A DNA stretch of 64,000 nt from NCBI GenBank assembly GCA_963808545.1, contig CAWEGB010000007.1, positions 186,001 through 250,000 of the forward strand, in the 5' to 3' direction. The position numbers and the translations under genes are program-made. A model generated the notes under the pieces. The model saw nothing but the letters and a program-made list of their open reading frames with translations, was not told the DNA's origin and made no database searches. This document shows positions 1 to 8,317 of the stretch, in pieces (position 1 is the first letter of the stretch; each line of letters opens with the position of its first letter). Origin of the DNA: JACVRW01 sp963808545. Lineage in GTDB: Bacteria > Actinomycetota > Thermoleophilia > Solirubrobacterales > Thermoleophilaceae.

Positions 1-23
1 CCCAGGGCGACGTAGACGGTCAC
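1..23 (-). CDS. 5' end of an unidentified downstream gene (partial)
   Basis: A GTG codon at 23-21 overlaps the TGA stop of the carboxyltransferase gene in the GTGA arrangement used throughout this window. It opens a frame reading MTVYVALG before the window ends. A further member of the fatty acid operon is plausible from position alone. Eight residues are too few to identify it. Confidence 0.3.
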
Positions 24-1522
24 AGCGGGATGTTCCCTCCGGCGTTGCCGTACTCGCGGCCGTGAGACAGCGCGGCCAGCGCGCCGGCCAGGCGGCGACG
101 CGTGTCGGCCGGCTCGATCAGCTCGTCGATGTGTCCGCCGCTGGCCGCCACCGCGGCCGTCACGTGACCGTCCGCATAGTCGGCGGCCAACCGGTCGCGC
201 TCGGCCTCGGGATCGTCGGCGGCCGCAATGTCGCGCTTGTTGACGATGGTCACGGCCTGCTTGGGTCCCATGATTCCGATCTCCGCGTCGGGCCAGGCGA
301 GCGCCAGGTCGGCGCCCAGGTCCTTGGAGTTCATTGTGATGAACGCGCCGCCGTAAGCCTTTCGGAGCACGACGGTGACCTTCGGCACCACCGCCTCGGC
401 GAAAGCGTGCAGCAGCTTGGCCCCCTGGCGGATCACGCCGAGACCCTCCTGCTTGGTGCCGGGCAGATAGCCCGGCGTGTCCACCAGCACCACGAGCGGC
501 AGCCCGTACGAGTTGCAGATGCGCACGAACTTCGCGCCCTTCTGGGATGCGTCGGCATCGATCACGCCTCCCAGGTACCACGGCTGGTTGGCGATCACAC
601 CCACCGGGCGGCCGTCGATCCGGCAGAAGCCGGTCACGATGTTGCGCGCCCAGCGCTCCGACATCTCGAGCATCGCGCCGTCGTCGACCACCGAGCGAAT
701 CACGTCGCGCACGTCGTAGACCGAGCGCTGAGACTCGGGCACGAAGGTCGACGGATCCACCGACGGCACCATGGCCGGACCGCCGTGGGGCAGATCGTCG
801 CCCGAGCTCTGGGGCAGATGACCGAGGAGGTCGCGCGCGAGCCGCGTGGCGTCGAGGTCGTCGCCGGCCACGAACTGGCACACGCCGTTCTTCGAGTGCA
901 CGCGCGGACCGCCCAGTTCGGTGGCGTCCACTTCCTCGCCCATGACCTCCTTCACGACGCCCGGGCCGGTGAGGAACATCGCCGACTGCTCGGTCATGAT
1001 CACGAAATCGGTGAGAGCGGGCGAGTACGCGCCGCCGCCCGCCGAGACGCCGGTGATGATCGAGATCTGCGGCACGCGACCCGACAGCCGCACGCTCTCG
1101 CGGAAGATCCGTCCGTAGCCGCCCAGAGCGGCGATCCCGTCATCCATCCGCGCCCCGCCCGACGCGACGAAGCCGATCACCGGAGCGCCGGCGCGCCCGG
1201 CAAGCTGCATCACGCGCACGATCGTGTCCGCGTGGGCCGCGCCGAGCGAGCCTCCCGCGAAGGTCTGATCCTGGGCGTAGCAGTACACGGGACGGCCGGC
1301 CACGGTCCCGGCGGCGCCCACGACGCCGTCACCCGGGCGCATCCGCTTGGACTCGCGCTGCGGGAGCACTGTGGAGCGGATCACGTGCAGCGAGCCGGGG
1401 TCGCAGAGCGCCTCGAGGCGCTCGTGGGCGGTGAGCGTGCGTGGCTCTTCGACCACTGCCGCGGCCTGACCGCGACGGTTGCGCGAGCGACGTTCCATCG
1501 TCCTCTCAGCAAGGGCGCTCAT
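20..1522 (-). CDS. acyl-CoA carboxylase beta (carboxyltransferase) subunit
   Basis: This 500-aa protein is the biotin-dependent carboxyltransferase subunit that makes malonyl-CoA or methylmalonyl-CoA; it has no biotin domain and needs a separate alpha subunit. Both crotonase-like halves are present. The N half carries SGGARM (about 121-126) and GVSAGGGAYSP (about 158-168), which form an oxyanion site. The C half carries VDTPGYLPG and RKAYGGAF. The start at 1522 is chosen because ATGA overlaps the fabF stop; open frame upstream of it is only the fabF gene read out of frame. It is last in the run fabD-fabH-fabG-acpP-fabF, the place held by accD6 in mycobacterial FAS-II clusters, so malonyl-CoA supply is the likely role. 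Propionyl-CoA cannot be excluded as substrate. Confidence 0.93.
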   Translation of the reverse strand: MSALAERTMERRSRNRRGQAAAVVEEPRTLTAHERLEALCDPGSLHVIRSTVLPQRESKRMRPGDGVVGAAGTVAGRPVYCYAQDQTFAGGSLGAAHADTIVRVMQLAGRAGAPVIGFVASGGARMDDGIAALGGYGRIFRESVRLSGRVPQISIITGVSAGGGAYSPALTDFVIMTEQSAMFLTGPGVVKEVMGEEVDATELGGPRVHSKNGVCQFVAGDDLDATRLARDLLGHLPQSSGDDLPHGGPAMVPSVDPSTFVPESQRSVYDVRDVIRSVVDDGAMLEMSERWARNIVTGFCRIDGRPVGVIANQPWYLGGVIDADASQKGAKFVRICNSYGLPLVVLVDTPGYLPGTKQEGLGVIRQGAKLLHAFAEAVVPKVTVVLRKAYGGAFITMNSKDLGADLALAWPDAEIGIMGPKQAVTIVNKRDIAAADDPEAERDRLAADYADGHVTAAVAASGGHIDELIEPADTRRRLAGALAALSHGREYGNAGGNIPL

Positions 1523-2721
1523 GAAGCCTCCAGGCACAGCACGGCGTTGTGGCCCCCGAATCCGAATGCGTTCGAGATACCGATTGCGCGCACCTCTCCG
1601 TTCTGGAGCGGGCGCGCCTCGTTGGGCACGTAGTCGAGATCGAGACCCTCGTCGGGCTCTTCGTAGTTCAGGGTCGGAGGAGCGATCCGGTCGCGCAGGG
1701 CCAGCAGCGTGGCGATGGCCTCCACCGCGCCCGCGGCGCCCAGCAGATGCCCGATGGCCGACTTGGTCGAGCTCACCGGCAGGCCGGCGGCGACGTCCTC
1801 GCCGAGCGCGGCCTTGATCGCGTTGGTCTCCGAGCGGTCGTTGAGCGGCGTCGAGGTGCCGTGCGCGTTGACGTACACCAGGTCCTCGGCCTCGATGCCC
1901 GCGTCCTTCAGCGCCAGCTCGATCGCCTTGGCCGCGCCGCGGCCGGTCGGGTCGGGAGCGGTCAGGTGGTGCGCGTCCGAGGTGGAGGCGTACCCGCGCA
2001 GGTAGCCGAGGATGCGCGCGCCGCGCTCCTTGGCGGCCTGCTCCTCCTCGAGCACGAGCACGCCGGCGCCCTCGCCCATCACGAAGCCGTCGCGGCGGCG
2101 GTCGAACGGGCGAGACACGCCCGAGTCCGACAGCGCGTCCATGCGGCCGAAGGCGGCCGTGGCCAGCGGCGTGATCGCCGCCTCGCTGCCGCCGGTCACG
2201 ACACGGTCGGCGTCGCCGTAGCGAATCAGCCGCTCGGACACGCCGATGGCGTGCGCGCCGGCCGCGCAAGCCGAGACGGTGCCGAAGGACTGACCGCGCA
2301 GGTCGTACTTCATGGCGACGACACCCGAGGCGGCGTTGGCCATCAGCAGCGGGATGGACAGCGGCGAGATCTTGTCGGCGCCCTGATCGCGCAGCACCAC
2401 GTGCTGGCTTTCGAGCGTGCCGATCCCCCCGATCCCGGTTCCGATCACGCATGCACTGCGGTCGGGGTCGCCGGGCGGCCCGTCCTCCCAGCCCGCGTCC
2501 TCGAGCGCCTCCTTTGCGGCGGCGAGCGCGAACTGGGTGAAGCGGTCCGAGCGGCGCACCTCCTTCACCGAGAGGTGCTCCTTGGGCTCGAACTCCGAAG
2601 CACGGCCATACCCGTCCTCGATCCCGGACACCCCGGCGCTCCAGCGCTCGTGCAGGGTGCGGGCGCCGACGCCCAGGGGCGTGACCGCGCCTACTCCGGT
2701 TATGACGACGGTCCGCGTCAT
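1519..2721 (-). CDS. fabF: beta-ketoacyl-ACP synthase II
   Basis: This 400-aa condensing enzyme elongates acyl-ACP with malonyl-ACP in the cytosol. The thiolase fold begins VVITGVGAVTPLG. The active-site Cys is at about 152 in SACAAG, and the two catalytic His are at about 287 (NAHGTSTPLND) and 325 (GHLLGAAG). This is the Cys-His-His triad of KAS I/II rather than the Cys-His-Asn triad of FabH. Length is normal. The start overlaps the acpP stop by four bases (ATGA), and the gene's own stop overlaps the carboxyltransferase start in the same way, so translation is probably coupled to acpP. Confidence 0.97.
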   Translation of the reverse strand: MTRTVVITGVGAVTPLGVGARTLHERWSAGVSGIEDGYGRASEFEPKEHLSVKEVRRSDRFTQFALAAAKEALEDAGWEDGPPGDPDRSACVIGTGIGGIGTLESQHVVLRDQGADKISPLSIPLLMANAASGVVAMKYDLRGQSFGTVSACAAGAHAIGVSERLIRYGDADRVVTGGSEAAITPLATAAFGRMDALSDSGVSRPFDRRRDGFVMGEGAGVLVLEEEQAAKERGARILGYLRGYASTSDAHHLTAPDPTGRGAAKAIELALKDAGIEAEDLVYVNAHGTSTPLNDRSETNAIKAALGEDVAAGLPVSSTKSAIGHLLGAAGAVEAIATLLALRDRIAPPTLNYEEPDEGLDLDYVPNEARPLQNGEVRAIGISNAFGFGGHNAVLCLEAS

Positions 2722-2966
2722 CCGAGCTTCGACATCACCAGATCGACGGCCTGACGGACGGTCGTAACGCCTTCCATGTCCTCGCCCTTGAGCTGCACGC
2801 CATAGTCGTCCTCGACGATCTGGGCGAGCTCGACGAGGTCGAGGGAGTCCACGTCCAGGGCCTCGAACTCGGCGTCGGGGCCGATCTGGTCCGGCTCCGC
2901 GCCGAACTCTTCGAGAGCCTTGAACACTCGGCTCTCGATCTCCTCACGTGTTGCGGTGGCTGCCAT
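2718..2966 (-). CDS. acpP: acyl carrier protein
   Basis: An 82-aa acidic four-helix carrier protein. The phosphopantetheine serine is Ser41 in the DVDSLDLVEL context, the canonical DSL motif. The start at 2966 gives the usual ACP length; the frame stays open upstream, but that stretch is Arg/Pro-rich and unlike any ACP. It lies 32 bp downstream of fabG and overlaps fabF by four bases. It carries growing acyl chains between FabD, FabH, FabG and FabF, all encoded here. Confidence 0.97.
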   Translation of the reverse strand: MAATATREEIESRVFKALEEFGAEPDQIGPDAEFEALDVDSLDLVELAQIVEDDYGVQLKGEDMEGVTTVRQAVDLVMSKLG

Positions 2967-2998
2967 TGGTCTCCTTGGTCGTTCGCTTTCGAGACCGC

Positions 2999-3745
2999 CT
3001 AGGCGGTCAGTCCTCCATCGACGGTGAGGCACACGCCGGTCACGTACGCGGCGCCGTCCGACGCCAGGAAGCGCACGCACTCGGCCACCTCATCCGGTGT
3101 GCCTGCCCGGCGGGCCGGCACGTGTTCGAGCAAGTTCTCTCCGATGCCCTCGGTCATGTCGGTCTCGATAAGACCGGGGGCCACGGCGTTGACGGTCACG
3201 CCGCGGCGCGCCACCTCGGCGGCCACGGTCTTGGTCATCGCCACGAGGCCGGCCTTGGAGGCCGCGTAGTTGGCCTGGCCGGGGTTGGCGCGCACGCCCC
3301 CCACGATCGAGGCGATGTTGACCACGCGCCCGTAGCGGGCCTTGATCATCGGGCGCAGCGCCCGGCGCGTGAGCCGGAAGGCGGCGTTGAGGTTGGTGTC
3401 GATCACCCTGGCCCAGTCGTCGTCGTCGATCTGGGGCGAGAGCCCGTCGGCGCGCACGCCGGCGTTGTTGACCAGCACGAGCACGGGTCCGAACTCCTCC
3501 TCGAGCGCCTCGAACAAGGCGTTGGCGGTGTCCGGATCGGCGATGTCGCCCTGAAGGGCCCTGGCGCGCCCGCCGGCCTCGGTGATCTCGGCGACCACGG
3601 CCCCGGCCGCGTCGTCGTCCGAGCGGTAGTTGACGCCCACCGGCCAGCCCTCGGCCGCGAGCTGCTTGGCGATCGCCGCGCCGATGCCGCGCGAGCCGCC
3701 GGTGACGAGCGCGCTGCCTGTCGGGCGTCCGTTCGAGGAAGTCAT
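2999..3745 (-). CDS. fabG: 3-oxoacyl-ACP reductase
   Basis: A 248-aa classical short-chain dehydrogenase that reduces 3-ketoacyl-ACP with NADPH. The cofactor loop is TGGSRGIG at 15-22, NNAG is at about 93-96, and the catalytic Ser146, Tyr160 and Lys164 (YAASK) are present. The C-terminus ends in CLTVDGGLTA, typical of FabG. The start overlaps the fabH stop as ATGA. No dehydratase or enoyl reductase gene is in this cluster, so those steps must be encoded elsewhere. Confidence 0.95.
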   Translation of the reverse strand: MTSSNGRPTGSALVTGGSRGIGAAIAKQLAAEGWPVGVNYRSDDDAAGAVVAEITEAGGRARALQGDIADPDTANALFEALEEEFGPVLVLVNNAGVRADGLSPQIDDDDWARVIDTNLNAAFRLTRRALRPMIKARYGRVVNIASIVGGVRANPGQANYAASKAGLVAMTKTVAAEVARRGVTVNAVAPGLIETDMTEGIGENLLEHVPARRAGTPDEVAECVRFLASDGAAYVTGVCLTVDGGLTA

Positions 3746-4764
3746 GGCGCCCACTCGATCACGCCCGCGCCCCAGGTGAAGCCGGCGCCGAAGGCCGCCA
3801 TCAGGACGTTGTCGCCGCGCTCGAGCATTCCGCGCTCGCGCGCGTCGCACAGGGCGATCGGAAGGGTGGCCGATGAGCTGTTGCCGTAGCGGTCGATGCA
3901 GTCGATCACGCGCGACTCGTCGATCTCGAGCTTCTCGGCCACCGCGCGCAGGATGCGGATGTTGGCCTGGTGGTAGACGAACAGGTCGATGTCGTCGAGC
4001 GACAGCCCAGCCAGGTCGACGGCCTCGAGCGTGGACTCGGACATCCGCTGCACCGCCGCCTTGAACGTGTCGTGGCCCTGCATGCGGATGAGCTTGTCCT
4101 CGTGGGAGGCCCGGATCGAGGGGCCACCCAGGCCGTCGCAGTGCAGAACGATGTCGCCGATCTGGCCGCCGGAGCCGTTGGCGGGCGTGACCACGGCCGC
4201 GCCCGCGCCGTCGGCGAAGATCGCCGAGGTGCCGCGGTCGGAGGAATCCAGGAAGCGGCTCAGCACGTCCGCGCCGATCACCAACACGTGATCGGCCCGG
4301 CCGCCCTCCACCTGCGAAGTGGCGAGCGAGAGCGCGGACAGGAAGCCGGTGCAGGCGGCGCCCACGTCCATCGCCCCGGCGCGGTGGGCGCCGAGGCCGG
4401 TGGCCACGAGCGGGGCGGCGTTGGGCAGGATCTCGTCGGGCGAGACCGTCGCCAGCAGAACCAGGTCGAGGTCGGCGGCGTCGATACCCGCGGACGCCAG
4501 GGCCTGCCGCCCGGCGGCGGTGGCCAGCGTGACCACGTTCTCGCCCTCGGACGCCCAGGGACGCTGCTGGACGCCGGTGCGGTGGACGATCCACTGCTCG
4601 GTCACGCCTGCGGCCTCGGCGATGACGTCGTTGCCCACCACCCGCTCGGGCACGACCATCTCGACCGAGGCCATCGCGGCCGGCCGCAGTGTGCGCTCGA
4701 CCCGCAGCGGCCTGGTGGCCACGGCGGCGGCGCCACCGGAACGCTCAAAGCGACGCTCAGGCAC
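3742..4764 (-). CDS. fabH: beta-ketoacyl-ACP synthase III
   Basis: This enzyme condenses a short acyl-CoA with malonyl-ACP to start fatty acid synthesis. The Cys-His-Asn triad is visible: Cys about 138 in GAACTGF, His in YHQANIRIL and Asn in GNSSSAT. I place the start at GTG 4764, overlapping the fabD stop by a few bases and giving 340 aa. An internal ATG in AAMASVEMVVPERVV would cut off the first beta strand. The N-terminus is about 20 residues longer than E. coli FabH. The start position is less certain than the function. Confidence 0.94.
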   Translation of the reverse strand: MPERRFERSGGAAAVATRPLRVERTLRPAAMASVEMVVPERVVGNDVIAEAAGVTEQWIVHRTGVQQRPWASEGENVVTLATAAGRQALASAGIDAADLDLVLLATVSPDEILPNAAPLVATGLGAHRAGAMDVGAACTGFLSALSLATSQVEGGRADHVLVIGADVLSRFLDSSDRGTSAIFADGAGAAVVTPANGSGGQIGDIVLHCDGLGGPSIRASHEDKLIRMQGHDTFKAAVQRMSESTLEAVDLAGLSLDDIDLFVYHQANIRILRAVAEKLEIDESRVIDCIDRYGNSSSATLPIALCDARERGMLERGDNVLMAAFGAGFTWGAGVIEWAP

Positions 4765-5629
4765 CGGCGGTCTCCATCGCGAGCGGGGCCTCGGCCTCCA
4801 CCCCGTCGAGGGACTTGCGCACGAGGTTCGTGAGCACCCGGCCGGGACCGGTCTCGACGAAGCGCCCGGCGCCGCGGCTCTCGAGCGCGCGCATGACCTC
4901 CAGCCAGCGCACCGGGCTCGTGATCGCCTCCACCAGTCGCAGGCGGACGTCGTCGAAGGGCTCGGCCGTGACGCAGGAGAACACCGGCACGTTGGGCTCG
5001 GACACCTCGGCCTCGTCCACCAGGGCGCGGAAGGGCTGTACGGCGGGCTCCATGAGGGGGGAGTGGAAGGCGCCGGCCACCGGGAGGCGCTTGGCGCGGA
5101 CCTTGCGCTCGGCCAGGGCGGCCTCGGCCTCGTCGAGCGCCGTGGTGGCACCCGACAGCACCAGCTGGTCGGGCGCGTTGTCGTTGGCCAGCGAGAGCCC
5201 GGCGGCCTCGGCCACCTGGTGGATCGGGGCGCGGTCGCCCCGGGCGCGGACGGCGATCATCCCGCCGTCACCGGTCTGCTCCGCGGCCTCCTGCATCAGG
5301 CGCCCGCGGGCGGTGACCAGGCGCAGGCCGTCCTCGGCCGAGAGCGCCTCGGCGGCCACCAGGGCGCCGATCTCGCCGAGCGAGTGTCCCGCCATCAGGT
5401 CGGGCTCGACCCGTCCGCGCAGCTGCTCCCAGCCGGCCAGCGCGGCGCAGAAGATCGCGGGCTGGGCCCAGCGGGTGCCGTCGCCGGCGCGCTCGAACAC
5501 GTCCGGGCCGGCCTCGTCCAGAACCTGCTCGAGCAGATCCGGACGGTGGCGCTCGACGCTGTCGCGCATCTCGTCGGTCTGACTGCCCTGCCCGGGAAAG
5601 AGCAGCGCGATGAGTGAAGCTTGAGCCAT
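4757..5629 (-). CDS. fabD: malonyl-CoA:ACP transacylase
   Basis: This 290-aa enzyme moves malonyl groups from CoA to ACP. The glutamine-rich N-terminal motif FPGQGSQ, the nucleophile Ser83 in GHSLGEIG and the catalytic His189 in GAFHSPL are all present. It is the first gene of the six-gene run. The start MAQASLIALL is preceded by a purine-rich GGAGAAAGG; an upstream in-frame ATG is possible but would add unrelated residues. A promoter presumably lies in the 100-bp gap before it, but I cannot pick convincing -35/-10 boxes. Confidence 0.95.
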   Translation of the reverse strand: MAQASLIALLFPGQGSQTDEMRDSVERHRPDLLEQVLDEAGPDVFERAGDGTRWAQPAIFCAALAGWEQLRGRVEPDLMAGHSLGEIGALVAAEALSAEDGLRLVTARGRLMQEAAEQTGDGGMIAVRARGDRAPIHQVAEAAGLSLANDNAPDQLVLSGATTALDEAEAALAERKVRAKRLPVAGAFHSPLMEPAVQPFRALVDEAEVSEPNVPVFSCVTAEPFDDVRLRLVEAITSPVRWLEVMRALESRGAGRFVETGPGRVLTNLVRKSLDGVEAEAPLAMETAGA

Positions 5630-5680
5630 ACATAGAACCTTTCTCCGGCGGGCCCGCTCTGTTACCCGGCCCCGCAACCT

Positions 5681-5698
5681 ACCCCCCGACCGGGGGGT
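5681..5698. terminator. GC-rich hairpin after the two-component operon
   Basis: ACCCCCCG and CGGGGGGT form a perfect 8-bp stem around a 2-base centre, between the response-regulator stop (5731) and the fabD start (5629), both on the minus strand. There is no T-run. It could end the kinase/regulator transcript or be an operator-type palindrome for fabD. Confidence 0.4.
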
Positions 5699-5730
5699 CG
5701 CCCGGGGTGAGCCGGGGGGTGAACCGCGGC

Positions 5731-6336
5731 TCAGGCGGTGAGGCCCAGCCGCTCGGCCCGCTGAACGGCCTCGGCGCGGTTGCGCACGCCGAGCTTGCGG
5801 TAGAGCGCGCTCGTGTGCTCCTTGACCGTGTGCGGCGACAGGAACAGCCGCTCGGCGATCTCCTTGTTCGTGGCCCCGCCGGCCATGTGCGAGAGGACCT
5901 CCCGCTCGCGCTCCGACAGCGGCGCGGAGGGCTGTTCGGCCCGCGGGGCGAACACGGTCATGCCCTTGCCCACCATCCGCACCGCCATGGCCACGTCGTG
6001 GGCCGACCAGTCCTTGGACACGAAGCCCGACGCGCCGGCGGCCTTCGCGGCCTGCGGCGAGATCCAGCCCGCGCCGGAGATCAGCAGCACGCGCGTGCGC
6101 GGGGACTCGCGCCGGATCGCCTCACAGAGCTCGGCGCCGGACTCCTCCCCCAGGAAGAGATCGACGAGGGCCACGTGCGGCTCGTAGCGGCGCGCCATCC
6201 CGAGCGCCTCCTCGACGCTCGTGGCGGTCAGGCAGCGCTCCACCCACGGCTGCTCGGTGAGCAGCAGCCGGAAACCCCAGTGCACCACGTCGTGGTCGTC
6301 CACCACCAGCACGCGCAGGTTTCGCTCGGGGCTCAC
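5731..6336 (-). CDS. NarL/LuxR-family response regulator
   Basis: A 201-aa two-domain regulator. The receiver domain (about 5-120) has the acidic pair DD at 13-14, phospho-acceptor Asp59 in VALVDLF and a conserved Lys in SKDWS. The LuxR-type HTH (about 138-195) contains LSEREREVL and NKEIAERLFLSPHTVKEH, a typical NarL recognition region. The start is GTG 6336, which overlaps the kinase stop as GTGA; longer versions add only an Arg/Gly-rich tail. The cognate kinase is the gene immediately upstream. Targets and signal are unknown. Confidence 0.93.
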   Translation of the reverse strand: MSPERNLRVLVVDDHDVVHWGFRLLLTEQPWVERCLTATSVEEALGMARRYEPHVALVDLFLGEESGAELCEAIRRESPRTRVLLISGAGWISPQAAKAAGASGFVSKDWSAHDVAMAVRMVGKGMTVFAPRAEQPSAPLSEREREVLSHMAGGATNKEIAERLFLSPHTVKEHTSALYRKLGVRNRAEAVQRAERLGLTA

Positions 6337-7475
6337 TCGCCGTCCTCGCCGTCCTCGTCGTCCTCGTTCAGCGGCACCACGAGACGCACCCGCCACTCGG
6401 AGTCGTTCTCAGGGCCGAACTCGACCAGCGCGCCGCGCTCGAGCGCCTCCACCGCCGCCAGGCGCAGGCCCATGCCGGTCCCGCGCGAGCTGGGCTGACG
6501 CCCGTCGTTTCGGACCTCGAGCACGAACGTGCCGGCGCTGCGGCCCACGGACACGCGGACGCTCGCGGGATGGGCGTGCTTGTCGGCGTTGCGCAGCGCC
6601 TCGGCGAGCACCGACTGGGCCAGCGCCTCGACCTCGCCGGGCACCTCCACGCCCTCCGGCCAGTCGAGCTCGAGGGGCAGGTCCTTGTAGTGGCGCCCGA
6701 GTCGCGCGAGCTCGTCGCGCAGGGTGGCGCCCGTGTCGAGGGTGGGCGGCGCCAGCGGTCGGGCGAGAGCCTCGCGCAGGTCGACCAGCGCCGCCTGCAT
6801 CTCGTCGGCGCAGCGCCGGCGCGCCTCGTCGGAGAGCCCATGCTCCGACCCCAGCACGAGCGACACCCCGAACAGCCTCTGCACGACGCGATCGTGGATC
6901 TCGCGCGCCAGGTCGATGCGAGCCTGGAGCAACCGGGCGCGGCCCTGCTGATTGGTGGCGATCCGCACGCTCGCGGCCAGCGCGGCGGTCTTGCCGAGCG
7001 TCCAGAGCGAGTGGCGCTCGTCGTCGGTGAGCTCGAAGCGGGCGCCACCGCGGTCGGCGAAGATCACGCCCAGCCAGCGACCGGCGGCGGCCACTGGCGT
7101 GCAGGTGAGCGTCTCCACGCCGTCGAAGCGGGCGTAGCGCTCGGGGATCCAGCGCCCCAGGTCGCCGGTGACCTCCACCACGCGGTCCTCGGAGAGCGCC
7201 ACCTGGGCGATCGGCGTCTCCTCGAGCGTGCCGTACACCTCGTTCAGGAGCCACTGCTCGATGCCGTGGCTGCCCACCGGCACCACGAGCTGGCGCACGT
7301 CGTCGTAGAGCAGCATCACCGCCCGCGTCATCGAGGTCATGCGACAAAGCGCCTCGCACAGCCGGTCGTAGAACGCGCCGCCCACAGGGTCCGGTGAGCC
7401 GTCGACTGCGCCGAGCAGCTCGACGATCACCTCGAGGGCGTCGGTGCGCGGCGAAAGAGTGTGGCCCTCGGCCAT
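6333..7475 (-). CDS. GAF-domain histidine kinase (NarX/HisKA_3 type)
   Basis: A 380-aa soluble sensor kinase without membrane segments. Residues about 35-165 look like a GAF ligand-sensing domain. The dimerisation helix holds phospho-acceptor His194 in AREIHDRVVQRLFG, the HisKA_3 form that pairs with NarL regulators. A HATPase_c domain follows, with the N-box NADKHAHP and the G-box GTGMGLRLAAVEAL. The C-terminus is very acidic (NEDDEDGEDGE), which is unusual. It is translationally coupled to the response regulator. The cytosolic location suggests an internal cue such as redox or a small ligand, but the input is not identifiable. Confidence 0.92.
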   Translation of the reverse strand: MAEGHTLSPRTDALEVIVELLGAVDGSPDPVGGAFYDRLCEALCRMTSMTRAVMLLYDDVRQLVVPVGSHGIEQWLLNEVYGTLEETPIAQVALSEDRVVEVTGDLGRWIPERYARFDGVETLTCTPVAAAGRWLGVIFADRGGARFELTDDERHSLWTLGKTAALAASVRIATNQQGRARLLQARIDLAREIHDRVVQRLFGVSLVLGSEHGLSDEARRRCADEMQAALVDLREALARPLAPPTLDTGATLRDELARLGRHYKDLPLELDWPEGVEVPGEVEALAQSVLAEALRNADKHAHPASVRVSVGRSAGTFVLEVRNDGRQPSSRGTGMGLRLAAVEALERGALVEFGPENDSEWRVRLVVPLNEDDEDGEDGE

Positions 7476-7505
7476 CCTCGGATGAAAGCTACTCTGCCGG
7501 GGCGG

Positions 7506-7733
7506 CTAAGCCGGCTGGAGCGAAAGCCGCAGCGTCTGCTCGGACGTGAGCGAGATCTCGCGCGTGTATCCGCACGCGCGGCAGCTGCACTGGGCGGCGC
7601 CCTCGAAGTCGTCCACGCGGAGCGACCATTCCACGTCGCCCGACAGGCACGCGCGACAGGCCAGGGCCGCTGCCACGAGCGACGGGTCGTCGTCGCCCCG
7701 GAAGCTCGCGAGCTCGAGGTTGCACTCCTCCAT
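7506..7733 (-). CDS. small putative zinc-ribbon protein
   Basis: A 75-aa protein with two CxxC pairs, CRAC at 26-29 and CRAC at 51-54, plus Cys4 and Cys49. This is the spacing of a small zinc ribbon. It begins MEECNLELASFRG and has no membrane segment. It stands alone between the folate genes and the histidine kinase on the same strand. The regular cysteine spacing supports a real gene, but I do not recognise the family and assign no function. Confidence 0.7.
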   Translation of the reverse strand: MEECNLELASFRGDDDPSLVAAALACRACLSGDVEWSLRVDDFEGAAQCSCRACGYTREISLTSEQTLRLSLQPA

Positions 7734-7785
7734 GTGTCTACCGTTCCGCCGCCGGTGCGCGCTCGGAACACCGCGCGGCGCACAA

Positions 7786-7802
7786 ACCCCCGCTTGGGGG
7801 GT
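7786..7802 (-). terminator. terminator-like hairpin after folK
   Basis: On the minus strand, directly at the folK stop, ACCCCC and GGGGGT pair around a 5-base loop and are followed by TTTG. The position at the end of folP-folB-folK fits an intrinsic terminator, although the U-tract is short. Confidence 0.5.
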
Positions 7803-8317
7803 CAGAACGGCCCGACACGGCGGACGGGCTGGTCGCTCACCGCCGCCAGCCGAGCGGCCAGTCGGGTGCCGTCCGGGAGCTCGAGCCCCGGCTCCAGCTC
7901 GAGCAGCGGCTCGAGCACGAAACGCCGGCTCGTGACCTCAGGGTGCGGCAGGGACAGCCGTTCGGACCGGTACTGGAGCTCGCCCAGCAGCAGCACGTCC
8001 ACGTCGATCGGACGCGGGCCGTGGCGAGGTCCGCCGGGGCGGCGGCCGAGCTCGCGCTCCACCTCCTTGCAGGCGTCGAGCAGCTCCTCGGGGGCCAGCG
8101 GCGTGCGCACGGCGAGGCACGCGTTGAGGAAGTCGGGCTGGTCGAGCAGCTCGCCCTGGGGCGCCGTCTCCCAGGCGGAGCTCGACGCGAGCACCTCCAC
8201 GCCGTGCGCGGGAAGCGCCTCGCGCGCGCGCCGGAGGCTCTGCTCCCGCTCGCCGACGTTCGAGCCGAGACCGAGGTAGCCGGTGCGGCTCGAGCTCGGG
8301 CTCAGACCTCTTTCCAC
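7802..8317 (-). CDS. folK: 2-amino-4-hydroxy-6-hydroxymethyldihydropteridine diphosphokinase
   Basis: This enzyme pyrophosphorylates the pterin substrate before dihydropteroate synthase acts. Diagnostic motifs are GYLGLGSNVGE near the N-terminus, QPDFLNAC, the signature GPRPIDVDVLLLG and the substrate loop LPHPEVTSRRFVL. The stop of folB lies within CTGA, where an in-frame CTG would mimic the GTGA overlaps used elsewhere. I chose the in-frame GTG at 8317, which gives 171 aa and a 16-base overlap with folB. It is last in the folP-folB-folK operon. Confidence 0.93.
   Translation of the reverse strand: MERGLSPSSSRTGYLGLGSNVGEREQSLRRAREALPAHGVEVLASSSAWETAPQGELLDQPDFLNACLAVRTPLAPEELLDACKEVERELGRRPGGPRHGPRPIDVDVLLLGELQYRSERLSLPHPEVTSRRFVLEPLLELEPGLELPDGTRLAARLAAVSDQPVRRVGPF

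Noticed and set aside
62..1633. 523-aa open frame on the plus strand over the carboxyltransferase gene
   Set aside because: His/Arg-rich shadow of a high-GC gene with no recognisable fold; the minus-strand gene has full catalytic motifs.
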